Shown here piece after piece: positions 1 through 8,441 of a stretch of 64,000 nt of DNA (positions within the stretch are counted from its first letter, which is position 1; each line of letters begins with the position of its first letter). This DNA comes from Sediminibacillus terrae (lineage in GTDB: Bacteria > Bacillota > Bacilli > Bacillales > Amphibacillaceae). A program made the translations under genes and the position numbers. Under the pieces are notes generated by a model. That model saw nothing but the letters and a program-made list of their open reading frames with translations. It was not told where the DNA came from and made no database searches. Location: NCBI RefSeq assembly GCF_009602435.1, contig NZ_VZDQ01000024.1:124001-188000 (forward strand). Direction: 5' to 3'.

Positions 1-288
1 TTCGCTGAAGGATGGGTATTGCATAGCAAGGGATTGTTTGTGCTGAGACGTCATGGTCAGGACCAGGTCTGCCCAGTTGAGCAGCTGTACTGTCACAGGC
101 TGTGATTGGTGATTCAGATTGATGTTCTTATTCCCCAATACCTCGATCGTACTGTGGGACGCCTGCTGTCCAGATCCGGCAAAAATCCCGGCAGACTGAA
201 CCTCGACACTCGGCAGCTTGTTCCGCAGAAGTGCTTCGGCCATCGGGCTCCTGCATGTATTTCCCGTGCAAACGAACAGTATTTTCAT
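1..288 (-). CDS. ywlE: Low-molecular-weight protein arginine/tyrosine phosphatase, YwlE type (C-terminus cut by window edge)
   Basis: The N-terminal 96 residues are present; the rest lies outside the window. The protein opens with MKILFVCTGNTCRSPMAE, which holds the CX5R(S/T) P-loop of low-molecular-weight phosphatases (Cys7, Arg13, Ser14). In Bacillus the YwlE subgroup, marked by Thr in the loop (CTGNTCRS), dephosphorylates arginine residues marked by the McsB kinase. That function is family knowledge, not shown here. The ATG at 288 follows a good ribosome site (GGAGGT at 295-300). It sits downstream of mntP as in B. subtilis ywlC-ywlD-ywlE, but a terminator and its own promoter separate it from mntP. 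Confidence 0.93.
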   Translation of the reverse strand, partial: MKILFVCTGNTCRSPMAEALLRNKLPSVEVQSAGIFAGSGQQASHSTIEVLGNKNINLNHQSQPVTVQLLNWADLVLTMTSQHKQSLAMQYPSFSE

Positions 289-375
289 CTTTTTACCTCC
301 AAATAGGAAAGGAACAGGCATTCCGGCAGCTGTCTTTCCATAGTTACTACTGCTATCATTCCTTTTTCTTGCTCC

Positions 376-384
376 ATTATATCA
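376..384 (-). promoter_or_regulatory. Extended -10 promoter element for ywlE
   Basis: On the minus strand TGATATAAT forms an extended -10 (TGnTATAAT), about 90 bp upstream of the ywlE start. No good -35 hexamer is visible 17 bp away, which fits an extended -10 promoter. Together with the terminator at 634-669 it implies that ywlE is transcribed separately. The rest of 289-682 shows no credible gene. Confidence 0.45.
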
Positions 385-633
385 TTTAGCCCGATATTCC
401 CTACCGAAAACTTTTTATAAAGAATAACAGGCTAAATTCGTCACGTCCTGCACAATGCCTGCATCAACCCTATCGCGTGCGCCATCGACATGTTTGCGAT
501 AAGCCTGGAGGCGCCGTTTTTGTCACAGATATTGGCTGGCTAGAAAATTACGATAGAGAGGTGCCGGAGCTGGACGAGCCTGTTCCAGCACATAATCATC
601 CACAGGCAGTTTCTTTTAACATTTTCCAAAATA

Positions 634-669
634 CAAAAAAGCCGTCTGCCGTTGAATCAGCAGACAGCC
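634..669 (-). terminator. Rho-independent terminator after mntP
   Basis: The minus-strand transcript would fold GCTGTCTGC against GCAGACGGC (one G-U pair) with a 10-nt loop, followed by TTTTTTGTATTTT. It starts 14 bp after the mntP stop codon. Confidence 0.8.
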
Positions 670-682
670 CGCATCGATCGGA

Positions 683-1237
683 CTAGCCAAAAATAATTTT
701 CAACCCAAATGCACATAGGATACTTCCGCCCAACAGTTCGCTGTAAACACCGATCAGCCCTCTAGCTTTCCTTCCAAGCAGCAGTCCCGACCAAGTCAGG
801 AACGCGCTGAACCAGCCGAACAAGACAATGGCCAAAAAAGTGCGGACACCCGACATCCCCAAGCTGAGACCAACAGAAAAACTATCCAGACTGACACTGA
901 TTGAAAACAGAATAAGTCCTGCACCAATCGGCCTGATCAACTTTTTATCTTCCCGATTAAAAGACGATAAAAGCATCTGTACACCGAGCGCGAACAATAA
1001 TAGTCCACTCCCTAAAATTGCGAAGCCCTCGATTTTGGTGGAAATAAATTTGCCCACTGCAATACCCATAAACGGCATCAACATATGAAACAGGCCGACT
1101 GTTAAGCCGATAATAAAAATCCGCTTCAGCCTCAGAGCCTGCATTCCCATACCAAGACCGACAGAAAATGCATCCATCCCTAGCGCTGCAGCCATAAAAA
1201 TCAACGAAATATACTCGCCGATATTCACACCAGCCAT
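683..1237 (-). CDS. mntP: Manganese efflux pump MntP
   Basis: This 184-aa membrane protein belongs to the MntP (DUF204, YebN/YwlD) family that exports Mn2+. The paired family motifs are visible: GMDAFSVG near residue 20 and LDSFSVG near residue 117, each carrying the membrane aspartate, in about six hydrophobic segments. The length is normal for the family. The ATG is preceded by GGAGAGGGG. It is the ywlD position of B. subtilis, between ywlC and ywlE. No yybP-ykoY manganese riboswitch is recognisable upstream; the 320 bp to ywlC hold an array of GC-rich palindromes instead. Confidence 0.92.
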   Translation of the reverse strand: MAGVNIGEYISLIFMAAALGMDAFSVGLGMGMQALRLKRIFIIGLTVGLFHMLMPFMGIAVGKFISTKIEGFAILGSGLLLFALGVQMLLSSFNREDKKLIRPIGAGLILFSISVSLDSFSVGLSLGMSGVRTFLAIVLFGWFSAFLTWSGLLLGRKARGLIGVYSELLGGSILCAFGLKIIFG

Positions 1238-1350
1238 CCCGCCAACCCCTCTCCGGACATGCTATTCCACTATATGCCCAAGAGACAAGTTATATTACCG
1301 GAATCGGACAAGACCGGATAAGCCAAAGTCTAGACCAGGGTCCCAGACCA

Positions 1351-1556
1351 GGGTCAGTCCCCACAGCCAACCTCTGACATTACCTCCCGGTTGGGGACTG
1401 ACCCCAAAACGGCTGATTTGATGGGCAAGCTTTATACGGGGGACTGTCCCTCCAGGAGAAAAACCTTGAATTATCAAGGAACTCACCAAAACAATTGGCT
1501 ATCCAGACCTGTCTGGGGACTGTCCCCCGCTGGTACCTAGGGAGGGACTGACCCCC
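1351..1556. repeat. Array of five GGGGACTGTCCCC / GGGGACTGACCCC palindromic motifs
   Basis: Copies lie at 1351-1362 (GGGTCAGTCCCC), 1393-1405 (GGGGACTGACCCC), 1438-1450 (GGGGGACTGTCCC), 1515-1527 (GGGGACTGTCCCC) and 1544-1556 (GGGACTGACCCCC). The TGT form is a perfect palindrome around one central base. The first two copies are inverted relative to each other and could pair as a 12-bp stem across 30 bp. Just before them AGACCAGGGTC occurs twice (1332-1342, 1345-1355). The array fills the gap between ywlC and mntP. I see no coding sequence here and no further copies of the motif elsewhere in the window. Confidence 0.75.
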
Positions 1557-1558
1557 GC

Positions 1559-2623
1559 TTAAAATTGGTTGATTTTTTTGGTTGCTGCTTTATGGAGGCG
1601 GTTCATGATTGCCTGACCGACGCCTGTTTCCGGGAATGTTTCACAGAGTATGATGTCGACATCTGATTTTTTGAACGAGCGCAGCGCATCGTATAAATGG
1701 GCAGCCACCTCACTTAAATTGTTCCGCGATCCGCATATATTGATATTGTCGGCGTCCAACTCGGCTGCCAGCTCTTTGCTGGCGATTATCCCGATTTTAT
1801 CCCCAGCCTGAAGCTGGGCATCGATTTGCGTCTGCATGAAGGATGGGGCGCCGTCCACCAGCCACAAAGGTGCGTCAGGTGCATAGTGTGTATATTTCAT
1901 ACCTGGCGCCCGAGGTTTCTCCACATCCCCGTTCTCCGGAAGCTTCCCGTTTGCCGCCGCGAGCGCCGGATCAACCATGATTCTTCCCACGACTTCTTCA
2001 AGCTGCTCCCGGGTGATACCGCCAGGACGTAAAATAATCGGCATTTCGCCGGTACAATCTACCACCGTGGATTCTACGCCAACTCCTGTCGGTCCGCCGT
2101 CAAGGAGCCCGGCGATCCTCCCTTGCAGGTCTTCATATACATGATCGGCTGTAGTCGGGCTGGGCCGGCCGGACTTGTTGGCACTCGGTGCCGCCAGCGG
2201 AAGCCGGCATGCGCGAAGGAGCGCCTGAGCTACTGGATGGTCCGGAATGCGCACCCCGACTGATGGTAGTCCGGCCGTTACGTTATCCGCAATCGTGCCG
2301 TTGCTTTTCAAAATCAGGGTCAGCGGTCCAGGAGTAAAGGCTGCCAACAGCTTTTCGGCCACCTCTGGAACCTCTGCAACGTAATCATCGACTTGAACGC
2401 GGTCCGCTATATGGACAATCAACGGATTATCGGATGGACGTCCTTTTGCCCGGAATATTTTATCCACGGCATCCGCTTCTTTAGCATTTGCGCCCAGACC
2501 GTAGACAGTTTCTGTCGGGAAAGCCACTACCTCGTTTTGTTCCAGCAAGGCTGACGCTTCCCTGATTGCCAGGTCGGTTGCACTGGTTGTTTGCTCGATT
2601 TTCCACACTTTTGTATCCTTCAC
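1559..2623 (-). CDS. ywlC: L-threonylcarbamoyladenylate synthase (Sua5/YwlC)
   Basis: The enzyme makes threonylcarbamoyl-AMP from threonine, bicarbonate and ATP, the first step of t6A37 tRNA modification. The N-terminal YrdC domain (about 15-210) shows PTETVYGLG at 36-44, KGRPSDNPL at 60-68 and SANKSG near 147. A C-terminal Sua5 domain follows to residue 354, so this is the long Sua5 form, as in B. subtilis YwlC. The start is GTG at 2623 behind AAAGGAG with 9-nt spacing. It heads the ywlC-mntP-ywlE arrangement, and the 430 bp upstream contain a DnaA-box cluster. Confidence 0.94.
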   Translation of the reverse strand: MKDTKVWKIEQTTSATDLAIREASALLEQNEVVAFPTETVYGLGANAKEADAVDKIFRAKGRPSDNPLIVHIADRVQVDDYVAEVPEVAEKLLAAFTPGPLTLILKSNGTIADNVTAGLPSVGVRIPDHPVAQALLRACRLPLAAPSANKSGRPSPTTADHVYEDLQGRIAGLLDGGPTGVGVESTVVDCTGEMPIILRPGGITREQLEEVVGRIMVDPALAAANGKLPENGDVEKPRAPGMKYTHYAPDAPLWLVDGAPSFMQTQIDAQLQAGDKIGIIASKELAAELDADNINICGSRNNLSEVAAHLYDALRSFKKSDVDIILCETFPETGVGQAIMNRLHKAATKKINQF

Positions 2624-2696
2624 GGTTACTAACTCCTTTAATTAATCAAACGTTTGATATGTGCTATTCAAGTACTATTCCCTTTCGCAAATTCGC

Positions 2697-3016
2697 TTAT
2701 CAACAATTTATCCACATTATGAAATTTTTCTGGCAATTCTGCAAGATGCTGTGTATAACTCCCCTGAAACCAGTCAAAAGCAAAACAATCCCTGCCGAAA
2801 ACATACGATAAAGGGATTGTTTTGCCAATGAATATGGAAAGGACAAGGAATAAATACCCACTCAAAGCCCCTGTCTTATACACTCAATCCGTACGAATGA
2901 CCTATTCCCGACACTTATCCACTACTCTCCACAAATTATAAACAGTTGTTGTGCACAGATGTGGATAACTTCTGTTATATCACAGAGATTGTTAATAACT
3001 ACTGTGTTTATCCCCA
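2697..3016. promoter_or_regulatory. DnaA-box cluster in the ywlC-ywlB intergenic region
   Basis: Seven 9-mers match TTATNCACA with at most one mismatch. They are TTATCAACA 2697-2705, TTATCCACA 2708-2716, TTATACACA (minus) 2750-2758, TTATACACT 2876-2884, TTATCCACT 2915-2923, TTATCCACA (minus) 2960-2968 and TTATCCCCA 3008-3016. Three are full matches. No gene lies in the 430-bp gap. From memory, B. subtilis carries DnaA-box clusters outside oriC that restrain initiation, one of them between ywlC and ywlB, so both position and content agree. Binding here is inference. Confidence 0.72.
2781..2824. terminator. Perfect 13-bp inverted repeat, possible terminator for the ywlB-position gene
   Basis: CAAAACAATCCCT (2781-2793) and AGGGATTGTTTTG (2812-2824) are exact inverse complements with an 18-nt loop. 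The A/T-rich base of the stem gives U-rich 3' sides in both directions. It lies inside the DnaA-box region, about 230 bp past the stop of the upstream minus-strand gene, so it may instead be part of that site's architecture. Confidence 0.45.
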
Positions 3017-3052
3017 AGTCGATTTCACTGAGTCCGTGCACGTTAATTCCGT

Positions 3053-3499
3053 TCATTTCAAACCCTGGATATCGACAGACTTTGCTTCTTTCCCAAAAGA
3101 ACTCTTCCACCAGGTCCCCTCTGGCAGTGCATGACCTTCGGCAAACGATGGAAAAGCAGCCTGTTCAAACTGCAATAGCACCAGCAACGTATCGAGTGCT
3201 GCTTGATGGCTGTAAATGTACACACAATCAGCTGCTTTCTCTCCGGCCAATGTCATCGCTGTCTCCAATACAGTCCATGGAAAAGAAGATGGCACTCCTT
3301 CTTTAATATACAAGCTTTTCAGCCAAAAAACCTGATCCTCCATAGGAAGCAAGGCGAAAAAAGCCTTATATTCCCCTTTTACTTCTATCAGGAATCCATT
3401 TTCCTTCACGTTGTGTTTTCCGCGAAAAGCTTCCCATGACCCGGCAAAAAAACGCTGTAACACCTGGTCATCCAACCTGTTAGTATGAATCAGTTTCAT
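3053..3499 (-). CDS. GNAT-fold-like hypothetical protein at the ywlB position
   Basis: The protein has 148 residues. Its middle (FWLKSLYIKEG, then LETAMTLAGEKAADCVYIYS, then a QFEQ end) reads like the strand 4, helix 3, strand 5 pattern of GNAT acetyltransferases. The usual acetyl-CoA loop (Q/RxxGxG/A) is missing, so catalytic activity is doubtful. It occupies the place of B. subtilis ywlB, between spoIIR and ywlC. ATG at 3499 is preferred to GTG at 3505 because GGGAG then stands 7 nt upstream. The assignment rests on fold pattern and position. Confidence 0.6.
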   Translation of the reverse strand: MKLIHTNRLDDQVLQRFFAGSWEAFRGKHNVKENGFLIEVKGEYKAFFALLPMEDQVFWLKSLYIKEGVPSSFPWTVLETAMTLAGEKAADCVYIYSHQAALDTLLVLLQFEQAAFPSFAEGHALPEGTWWKSSFGKEAKSVDIQGLK

Positions 3500-3595
3500 C
3501 CGCACACTCCCTATCCCGTTTTCTTAAACCGGCTCTTCTGACCGGAATCACTGTTTAATCTAGTCTATGAGTGATAGAGGAGTGATATGATAGAT

Positions 3596-4204
3596 TTAAC
3601 TGAACCATTCTAAAAAGAAAAACTTCACCTTTACTTCTTTTTCTTCCTCCGGATCCGATTTTTCTGACTCTTCTTGCGTTTCTTCTGTCTCAGCGACAGT
3701 GGAACCATCCGCAAAATCGAGAAAGCACAACGGCGGAAACAATACGCACCACCAGTTTGCACCTTTGCCTGCGCCGAGCGTAATCAGGATTGCTTCATAC
3801 TCACCGGCCGGGTAGACATAGGACCCATATACTTTATCCGGAAACGTAACATTACTTCCGTACTCTACTTGATAGGTTTGATTTGAACCTTTCTCTTCCA
3901 GTACTTGCTTAACGATAGCTTCTATCTCGGGAAGCTTGTCCTGGATCAATTCTCTCGCTTCATCTATATCAGAAATATCGCCGACCCATTTTGTAATATC
4001 GGCATTGACCCGGTCGCGGATCAAACGCTTTAAAGCCTGATCACTAGCGCTATCACTGTTCGCCAAAATTCTGAGCCGGATCGCTTCATCCGGTATGACC
4101 TGATACCCAGCTTCATCCGTTTGTCCTAACTGTCCAAGTCCCTTAGTCGGGAAAAAACCGATCAACGCTAAAAAAATAAGAAAATAGATAAGATAATTCC
4201 GCAT
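3596..4204 (-). CDS. spoIIR: Stage II sporulation protein R
   Basis: SpoIIR is secreted from the forespore and triggers SpoIIGA in the mother-cell membrane to process pro-sigma E. The 202-aa product has an N-terminal hydrophobic signal segment (residues 4-20). It shows the family signatures PDEAIRLRILANSDS at 38-52 and GKGANWWCVLFPPLC at 146-160. The C-terminus after residue 170 is a charged Glu/Lys tail ending in a short hydrophobic stretch. The position next to prmC-prfA is conserved with B. subtilis. A sigma-F promoter is expected, but I could not identify one with confidence in the 86 bp upstream. Confidence 0.94.
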   Translation of the reverse strand: MRNYLIYFLIFLALIGFFPTKGLGQLGQTDEAGYQVIPDEAIRLRILANSDSASDQALKRLIRDRVNADITKWVGDISDIDEARELIQDKLPEIEAIVKQVLEEKGSNQTYQVEYGSNVTFPDKVYGSYVYPAGEYEAILITLGAGKGANWWCVLFPPLCFLDFADGSTVAETEETQEESEKSDPEEEKEVKVKFFFLEWFS

Positions 4205-4290
4205 TTCTCCTGCCCCTTTCGCTAACTGTATAGCTCCATTATGGACAGAGAGAAAAGCTTTTAAACTCGCAATCTATTATTTTTATGCTG

Positions 4291-5160
4291 CTAATCGGAA
4301 AGCTGCGCAAACACCATGCGATTCTTGCCATTTATGTCTTTTTTTATTTCAACGGAAGCGCCGGGGAATTTACTGCGGAGCAATCCGGCAACTTGCTCTC
4401 CCTGTTGATGGCCGATTTCAAAAGCTATCAATCCCCGACCGGAAAGAATAGAACCAGCCTGATCAATGATTTGCCGATAAGCTGCAAGGCCTTCATTCTC
4501 GGCAAACAAAGCCAATGCAGGATCAAAATTTTTCACTGTGTCATCCAGAGATGCTTTGTCCTGGTAAGAAATATAGGGTGGATTGGAAACGATGATGTCC
4601 ACCTTTTCGCGCCGGTCTATTATTGGCTGTAAAAAATCACCCAGATAAAACTGGACTTCAGCTCCAAGTCTGGCTGCATTTTGTTCCGCCACCTGTACAG
4701 CCTGTTCGGAAATATCCGTGGCAGCCACCTGCCAGGATGGTTTTTCCAGCTTCAGGGTGATGGCGATCACCCCGCTTCCGGTTCCTGCATCGACGAGCCG
4801 AATGGGCTTTTCCCCAAATTCCCGGGCATATTCCAGGACACCGAGTACCAATTCTTCGGTTTCCGGACGCGGAATCAAAACATGCTTGTCGACGTAGAAC
4901 TCCCGGCCATAGAAGGACTCCGTGCCAATCAAGTGTTGGACCGGTATTCCCGTCTCTCCATGTGCTTTCACATCTGCAGTGAACTGATCATCTGTTTCCT
5001 TCTGCAATAGTTCACGCTGAGCAGCTAAAAACCCGGCCCGTTCCAATCCAGTATGATATTGCAGCAAGATTTCGGCGACTCGCGGTTCCCGGTCATGCTG
5101 TTGTAAAAAAAGAGAAGCCCAGCGAAGGGCTTCATTGATTGTGCGTCGTTGTGCTGTCAT
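4291..5160 (-). CDS. prmC: Peptide chain release factor N5-glutamine methyltransferase
   Basis: PrmC methylates the glutamine of the GGQ motif of release factors with S-adenosylmethionine. The SAM loop DAGTGSG lies at about 124-130 and the catalytic NPPY at 193-196, after an N-terminal helical domain. The length of 289 aa is usual. The gene overlaps the end of prfA, its substrate gene. ATG at 5160 lies four bases past the prfA TGA, with GGTGA upstream. A GTG at 5169 is an alternative start giving three more residues. Translational coupling with prfA is likely. Confidence 0.95.
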   Translation of the reverse strand: MTAQRRTINEALRWASLFLQQHDREPRVAEILLQYHTGLERAGFLAAQRELLQKETDDQFTADVKAHGETGIPVQHLIGTESFYGREFYVDKHVLIPRPETEELVLGVLEYAREFGEKPIRLVDAGTGSGVIAITLKLEKPSWQVAATDISEQAVQVAEQNAARLGAEVQFYLGDFLQPIIDRREKVDIIVSNPPYISYQDKASLDDTVKNFDPALALFAENEGLAAYRQIIDQAGSILSGRGLIAFEIGHQQGEQVAGLLRSKFPGASVEIKKDINGKNRMVFAQLSD

Positions 5161-5161
5161 G

Positions 5162-6241
5162 TCATTCACCGATTTGTTCCAATTTTTTGGTTTGTTCTTC
5201 CATCAGCAAGGCATCGATGATTTCGCCGACTTTCCCCTCCAAAATCTGGTCGAGCTTTTGGATTGTCAAACCGATTCGGTGATCAGTCACCCGGTTTTGA
5301 GGAAAATTGTAGGTGCGGATCCGTTCCGATCGATCGCCTGAACCTACTGCAGACTTTCTTGTTTCATCGTATTCCGCTTGTGCTTCTTGTTGGAATTTGT
5401 CATAGATTCTGGCACGCAATACCTTCATGGCTTTTTCCTTGTTTTTGATTTGCGACTTTTCATCCTGAATCGAGACAACGATCCCTGTCGGCATATGTGT
5501 CAGACGCACAGCAGACATCGTGGTGTTGACACTCTGGCCGCCAGGACCGCTGGATGCAAATGTATCGACACGGATATCCTTGTCATGGACATCGACTTCC
5601 ACTTCTTCCGCTTCCGGCATAACAACCACGGTGGCAGTGGATGTATGGATCCTGCCGCCCGATTCCGTTTCCGGAACACGCTGCACCCGGTGAGCGCCAT
5701 TTTCAAATTTCAGTTTGGAAAAAGCGCCATCGCCATTAATCATAAAAATAATTTCTTTGTAGCCCCCGACACCAGTCGTGTTGGCTTCCATTACGTCGAT
5801 TTTCCAGCCTTCCGATTCAGCAAAACGGGAATACATCCGATAGAGGTCGCCGGCAAACAAAGCAGCTTCATCGCCCCCAGCTGCACCGCGGATTTCCATG
5901 ATGACGTTTTTATCATCGTTAGGATCCTTCGGCAACAACAAAATACGCAGCTTTTCTTCCAATTCTTCTTTCCGTTGAGAAAGCTCACTGATTTCCGACT
6001 TGACCATGTCCTGCATTTCTGGGTCCTGTTCCTCATCCAGCATCACTTTGGCATCGTCCAGCTGGGTGGTCACTTCTTTATATTCACGGTATGCCTGGAT
6101 GACGTCTTCCAGGTCGGATTGTTCTTTCGAATATTCACGTAGCTTTTTCGTATCACTGATTACTTCAGGGTCACTGAGCAATTCATTCAATTTATCATAA
6201 CGGTCTTCCAAGGATTGCAGTCTGTCTAACACTTCATCCAC
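5162..6241 (-). CDS. prfA: Peptide chain release factor 1
   Basis: RF1 ends translation at UAA and UAG. The 359-aa protein has the coiled N-terminal domain, the PxT codon-recognition tripeptide as PET (190-192) and the universal GGQ at 234-236. RF2-type SPF is absent, so this is RF1 and not RF2. The start is GTG at 6241 with AAGGAG six bases upstream. It is followed directly by prmC. An open frame of 254 codons on the opposite strand is a shadow of its codon usage. Confidence 0.97.
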   Translation of the reverse strand: MDEVLDRLQSLEDRYDKLNELLSDPEVISDTKKLREYSKEQSDLEDVIQAYREYKEVTTQLDDAKVMLDEEQDPEMQDMVKSEISELSQRKEELEEKLRILLLPKDPNDDKNVIMEIRGAAGGDEAALFAGDLYRMYSRFAESEGWKIDVMEANTTGVGGYKEIIFMINGDGAFSKLKFENGAHRVQRVPETESGGRIHTSTATVVVMPEAEEVEVDVHDKDIRVDTFASSGPGGQSVNTTMSAVRLTHMPTGIVVSIQDEKSQIKNKEKAMKVLRARIYDKFQQEAQAEYDETRKSAVGSGDRSERIRTYNFPQNRVTDHRIGLTIQKLDQILEGKVGEIIDALLMEEQTKKLEQIGE

Positions 6242-6346
6242 CTCTTTCTCCTTAACAGTATAATTATAGTACAGGAGAAAAACCCCGTCAAAAAAAGCTT
6301 GGCAGCGATTTGAAGCGGGTCATCAATCTTTGCGATTTCACCCTGC

Positions 6347-6565
6347 TCAGCGTGACATCCAGCCGTCAAGCAGTTCAATCAGGCCCATCCCCAATGCCAG
6401 TGCAGGTCCTAACAGAAAAACACCGGCCAGCAAATATAGAATAGCCTCCCACAGCGGATGACGCCGCTTACGAGGTTCTTCTTCAATTTTCTGTTCCAGT
6501 TCGGTCAATCGCCGATTAAGTCGATTTACTTCTTCGGACAATTCCTGTTCCGAGTGATGGCCCAT
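6347..6565 (-). CDS. Small membrane protein with N-terminal coiled coil
   Basis: This 72-aa protein was not recognised as a named family. Residues 6-32 form a charged heptad-like helix (EVNRLNRRLTELEQKIEEE), followed by a basic stretch (RKRRH) and one hydrophobic membrane segment (about 40-65). The basic residues just before the segment suggest that the coiled coil is cytoplasmic. A strong ribosome site (AAGGGGG) precedes the ATG. It stands alone between the lipoprotein gene and prfA. Confidence 0.6.
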   Translation of the reverse strand: MGHHSEQELSEEVNRLNRRLTELEQKIEEEPRKRRHPLWEAILYLLAGVFLLGPALALGMGLIELLDGWMSR

Positions 6566-6721
6566 GTTTGGTCCCCCTTGACATGAATATTGCTTCTTTC
6601 TATGTTATTTTAACATAACAGCATTGGCCTGCTGCCCCTCATCCGGTTAAAATTGCGCTTGTTTTGTTCAGGAAACAGGAAGTCGCCAATCCAGACAAAA
6701 ATCCATTATTATGTATAACGA

Positions 6722-6763
6722 GACAAAGGAAGCTCTGGACTTCCTTCCGGAACTAGAGCTCCC
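6722..6763 (-). terminator. Terminator after the lipoprotein gene
   Basis: On the minus strand GGGAGCTCT pairs with AGAGCTTCC (one G-U) around an 18-nt loop, followed by TTTGTCT. It lies 12 bp after the stop codon at 6775. Confidence 0.6.
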
Positions 6764-6774
6764 TTCCTGTCAGA

Positions 6775-7176
6775 TCAACGAATGACCACCCGCACATGGT
6801 AATTCCCATTCACCTGGTCATCGACCGACCGTCGGATTTGATTGATTTTGGCCATTTTCTCCCCCGAGTTGAATTTCCCGTTTAAAACGGCTTCAATCCG
6901 GATTTCTTCATCAATCATTTCGACACTTTCCACCGTGACGGCTTCCACTGATTCGGCTGCCCGGACGATCGCCGCTCTGCTAGTGTCCTGGACGATTTCG
7001 CGATCGCCATATTCATCGAAAATCCTCGGCTGAGTGCCCCGCAATTGGATATACCCTTCTTCCGTTGTTTCCACTTCTTCGCCCTGCGGCATACTCCCTT
7101 GTTCCTGTCCGTTATTCCCGGTTCCACATGCATTCAGTATTGCCAAACAAAAGATGGCTGTCAATATTCTATACAT
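6775..7176 (-). CDS. Putative sporulation-type lipoprotein (YhcN/YlaJ-like)
   Basis: The 133-aa product starts MYRILTAIFCLAILNACGTG, a lipoprotein signal with lipobox LNAC and lipidated Cys16, so it should be anchored outside the membrane. The mature part begins with a Gly/Asn/Gln/Glu-rich linker. A region follows with AAIVRAAESVEAVTVESVEM, a pattern of the YhcN/YlaJ family of sporulation lipoproteins. That match is tentative. ATG at 7176 has GGAGG six bases upstream. A longer reading from 7218 would bury the lipobox and is rejected. Confidence 0.65.
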   Translation of the reverse strand: MYRILTAIFCLAILNACGTGNNGQEQGSMPQGEEVETTEEGYIQLRGTQPRIFDEYGDREIVQDTSRAAIVRAAESVEAVTVESVEMIDEEIRIEAVLNGKFNSGEKMAKINQIRRSVDDQVNGNYHVRVVIR

Positions 7177-7268
7177 ACCCAACCTCCATGCTTTTTCCTT
7201 AGCATGCTTCTGCAGCACGATAATATCCGCTTGAACGGAATCCAGCAGCTTGCTTATCGATTAGGTCC

Positions 7269-7381
7269 GCAGCACGAATACACTTCGCTTTCCGCGGGTG
7301 CCCCGTGAGCCTCCTCGACTTCGTCTGCGGGGTCTCGCATAGGTCACTGATCCCGCAGGAGTCTACGTGTATTCGTGCTGC
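7269..7381. repeat. Dispersed intergenic hairpin repeat, copy A
   Basis: Outer arms GCAGCACGAATACAC (7269-7283) and GTGTATTCGTGCTGC (7367-7381) pair perfectly over 15 bp. Just inside are the family signatures TTCGCTTTCCGCGGG and CCCGCAGGAGTCTAC. The element fills the gap between the lipoprotein gene and tdk and contains no reading frame. Copies C, D and E and a decayed copy B occur at 49.6, 52.2, 53.1 and 41.2 kb. Confidence 0.75.
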
Positions 7382-7533
7382 TCAGAGTATTTGCAATTTC
7401 ACTCTCGATTTTGCAGAAAAAAGATAACCAAAACGGAAAGACTTACAGAGAGTTGGTCAAAGGAAGCATATCCTCCTCCGGCTGATAACTGTCATTCTTG
7501 ATACATGAATTTCGCCCTCTACCTTCTCCACAT

Positions 7534-7567
7534 ATCAAAAAAACAGGATACCGAAATGGCATCCTGT
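7534..7567 (-). terminator. Terminator after tdk
   Basis: ACAGGATGCC and GGTATCCTGT (one G-U pair) enclose a 5-nt loop and are followed by TTTTTTTG on the minus strand. The hairpin begins 11 bp past the tdk stop codon. Confidence 0.85.
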
Positions 7568-7577
7568 CTTGAAATCA

Positions 7578-8198
7578 TTAATTCGATGTAGGAAAAGCTT
7601 TTAGGTTTAGCGCTTGCCTGGGCCGGTTCGGCACTTCATGGTGATGGCGGCAGCGAGGCTCGTACGACTCAGAAGCACCCACCAAAATGATGGGATCATC
7701 ATAGGAAGCAGGCTTGTCATTGATCAGACGCTGGGTCCTGCTTGCCGGGGACCCGCAAATCGGACAAATCGCATTCAGCTTTGTCACCGATTCGCTCAAC
7801 GCCATCAATTCCGGAACCGGTCCGAACGGTTCACCCCTAAAGTCGGTATCAAGACCGGCAACGATGACCCGGTGGCCATGATTGGCCAATTCATCGACAA
7901 TGCCGACAATTTCGTCATCGAAAAACTGAACTTCATCTATTCCGATTACATCGACTTCTGCATCGATATATTCAAGAATATCGGCTGCTCTGTCGACCGG
8001 ACGCGCCAAAATCGACGTTCCGTTGTGAGAAACAACCGATTCCTCAGAATACCGACTGTCAATGGCGGGTTTGAATACCCGGACAGATAGATTTCCATAT
8101 GTAGCTCGGCGCACCCTTCTTATCAATTCCTCCGATTTACCAGAAAACATGCTGCCGCAAATCAGCTCTACCCATCCACTTTGTTTCATTACATACAT
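7578..8198 (-). CDS. tdk: Thymidine kinase
   Basis: The enzyme phosphorylates thymidine with ATP in the pyrimidine salvage pathway. The 206-aa type II enzyme shows the P-loop GSMFSGKS at 15-22, the catalytic and magnesium region IDEVQF at 87-92, and zinc ligands in CPIC (145-148) and CRHHH (183-187). ATG at 8198 (MYVMKQSGW) matches the usual family start and has AAGGGAG upstream. An in-frame extension to 8288 is not needed. It follows rpmE2 in the rho-rpmE-tdk order, but a terminator separates the two. Confidence 0.96.
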   Translation of the reverse strand: MYVMKQSGWVELICGSMFSGKSEELIRRVRRATYGNLSVRVFKPAIDSRYSEESVVSHNGTSILARPVDRAADILEYIDAEVDVIGIDEVQFFDDEIVGIVDELANHGHRVIVAGLDTDFRGEPFGPVPELMALSESVTKLNAICPICGSPASRTQRLINDKPASYDDPIILVGASESYEPRCRHHHEVPNRPRQALNLKAFPTSN

Positions 8199-8356
8199 CA
8201 ACGGGACACTCCCTTCAAGATTGCAAAGACGCTGGATCATGTTACTGCCGCAGTTGTACTCTATTTCCATAGTTATTGCCTTGTTCATCTATAAAAAAAC
8301 GTCTCTTTTTGTTTGAATTCTTCACGATTTGCATCCATCTTGCCACAATACAAAGT

Positions 8357-8395
8357 AAAAAAACAGGCAAAAAGTTAGACGATTTGCCTGTTTTT
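8357..8395. terminator. Terminator between rpmE2 and tdk
   Basis: AACAGGCAAA and TTTGCCTGTT enclose a short loop, with A-runs on the left and T-runs on the right, so it can work in both directions. It lies about 45 bp after the L31 stop and should end rpmE2 transcription. Confidence 0.8.
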
Positions 8396-8441
8396 CATGA
8401 TTATCTTTGGTTTTTTCCACCGGGATATCCCCTGGGGACAA

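Noticed and set aside
1295-1489. 64-codon minus-strand frame between ywlC and mntP
   Set aside because: It is made of the GC-rich palindromes, has no ribosome site and no protein-like composition.
5378-6142. 254-codon plus-strand open frame
   Set aside because: It is antisense to prfA, whose identity is certain; the frame results from codon bias.
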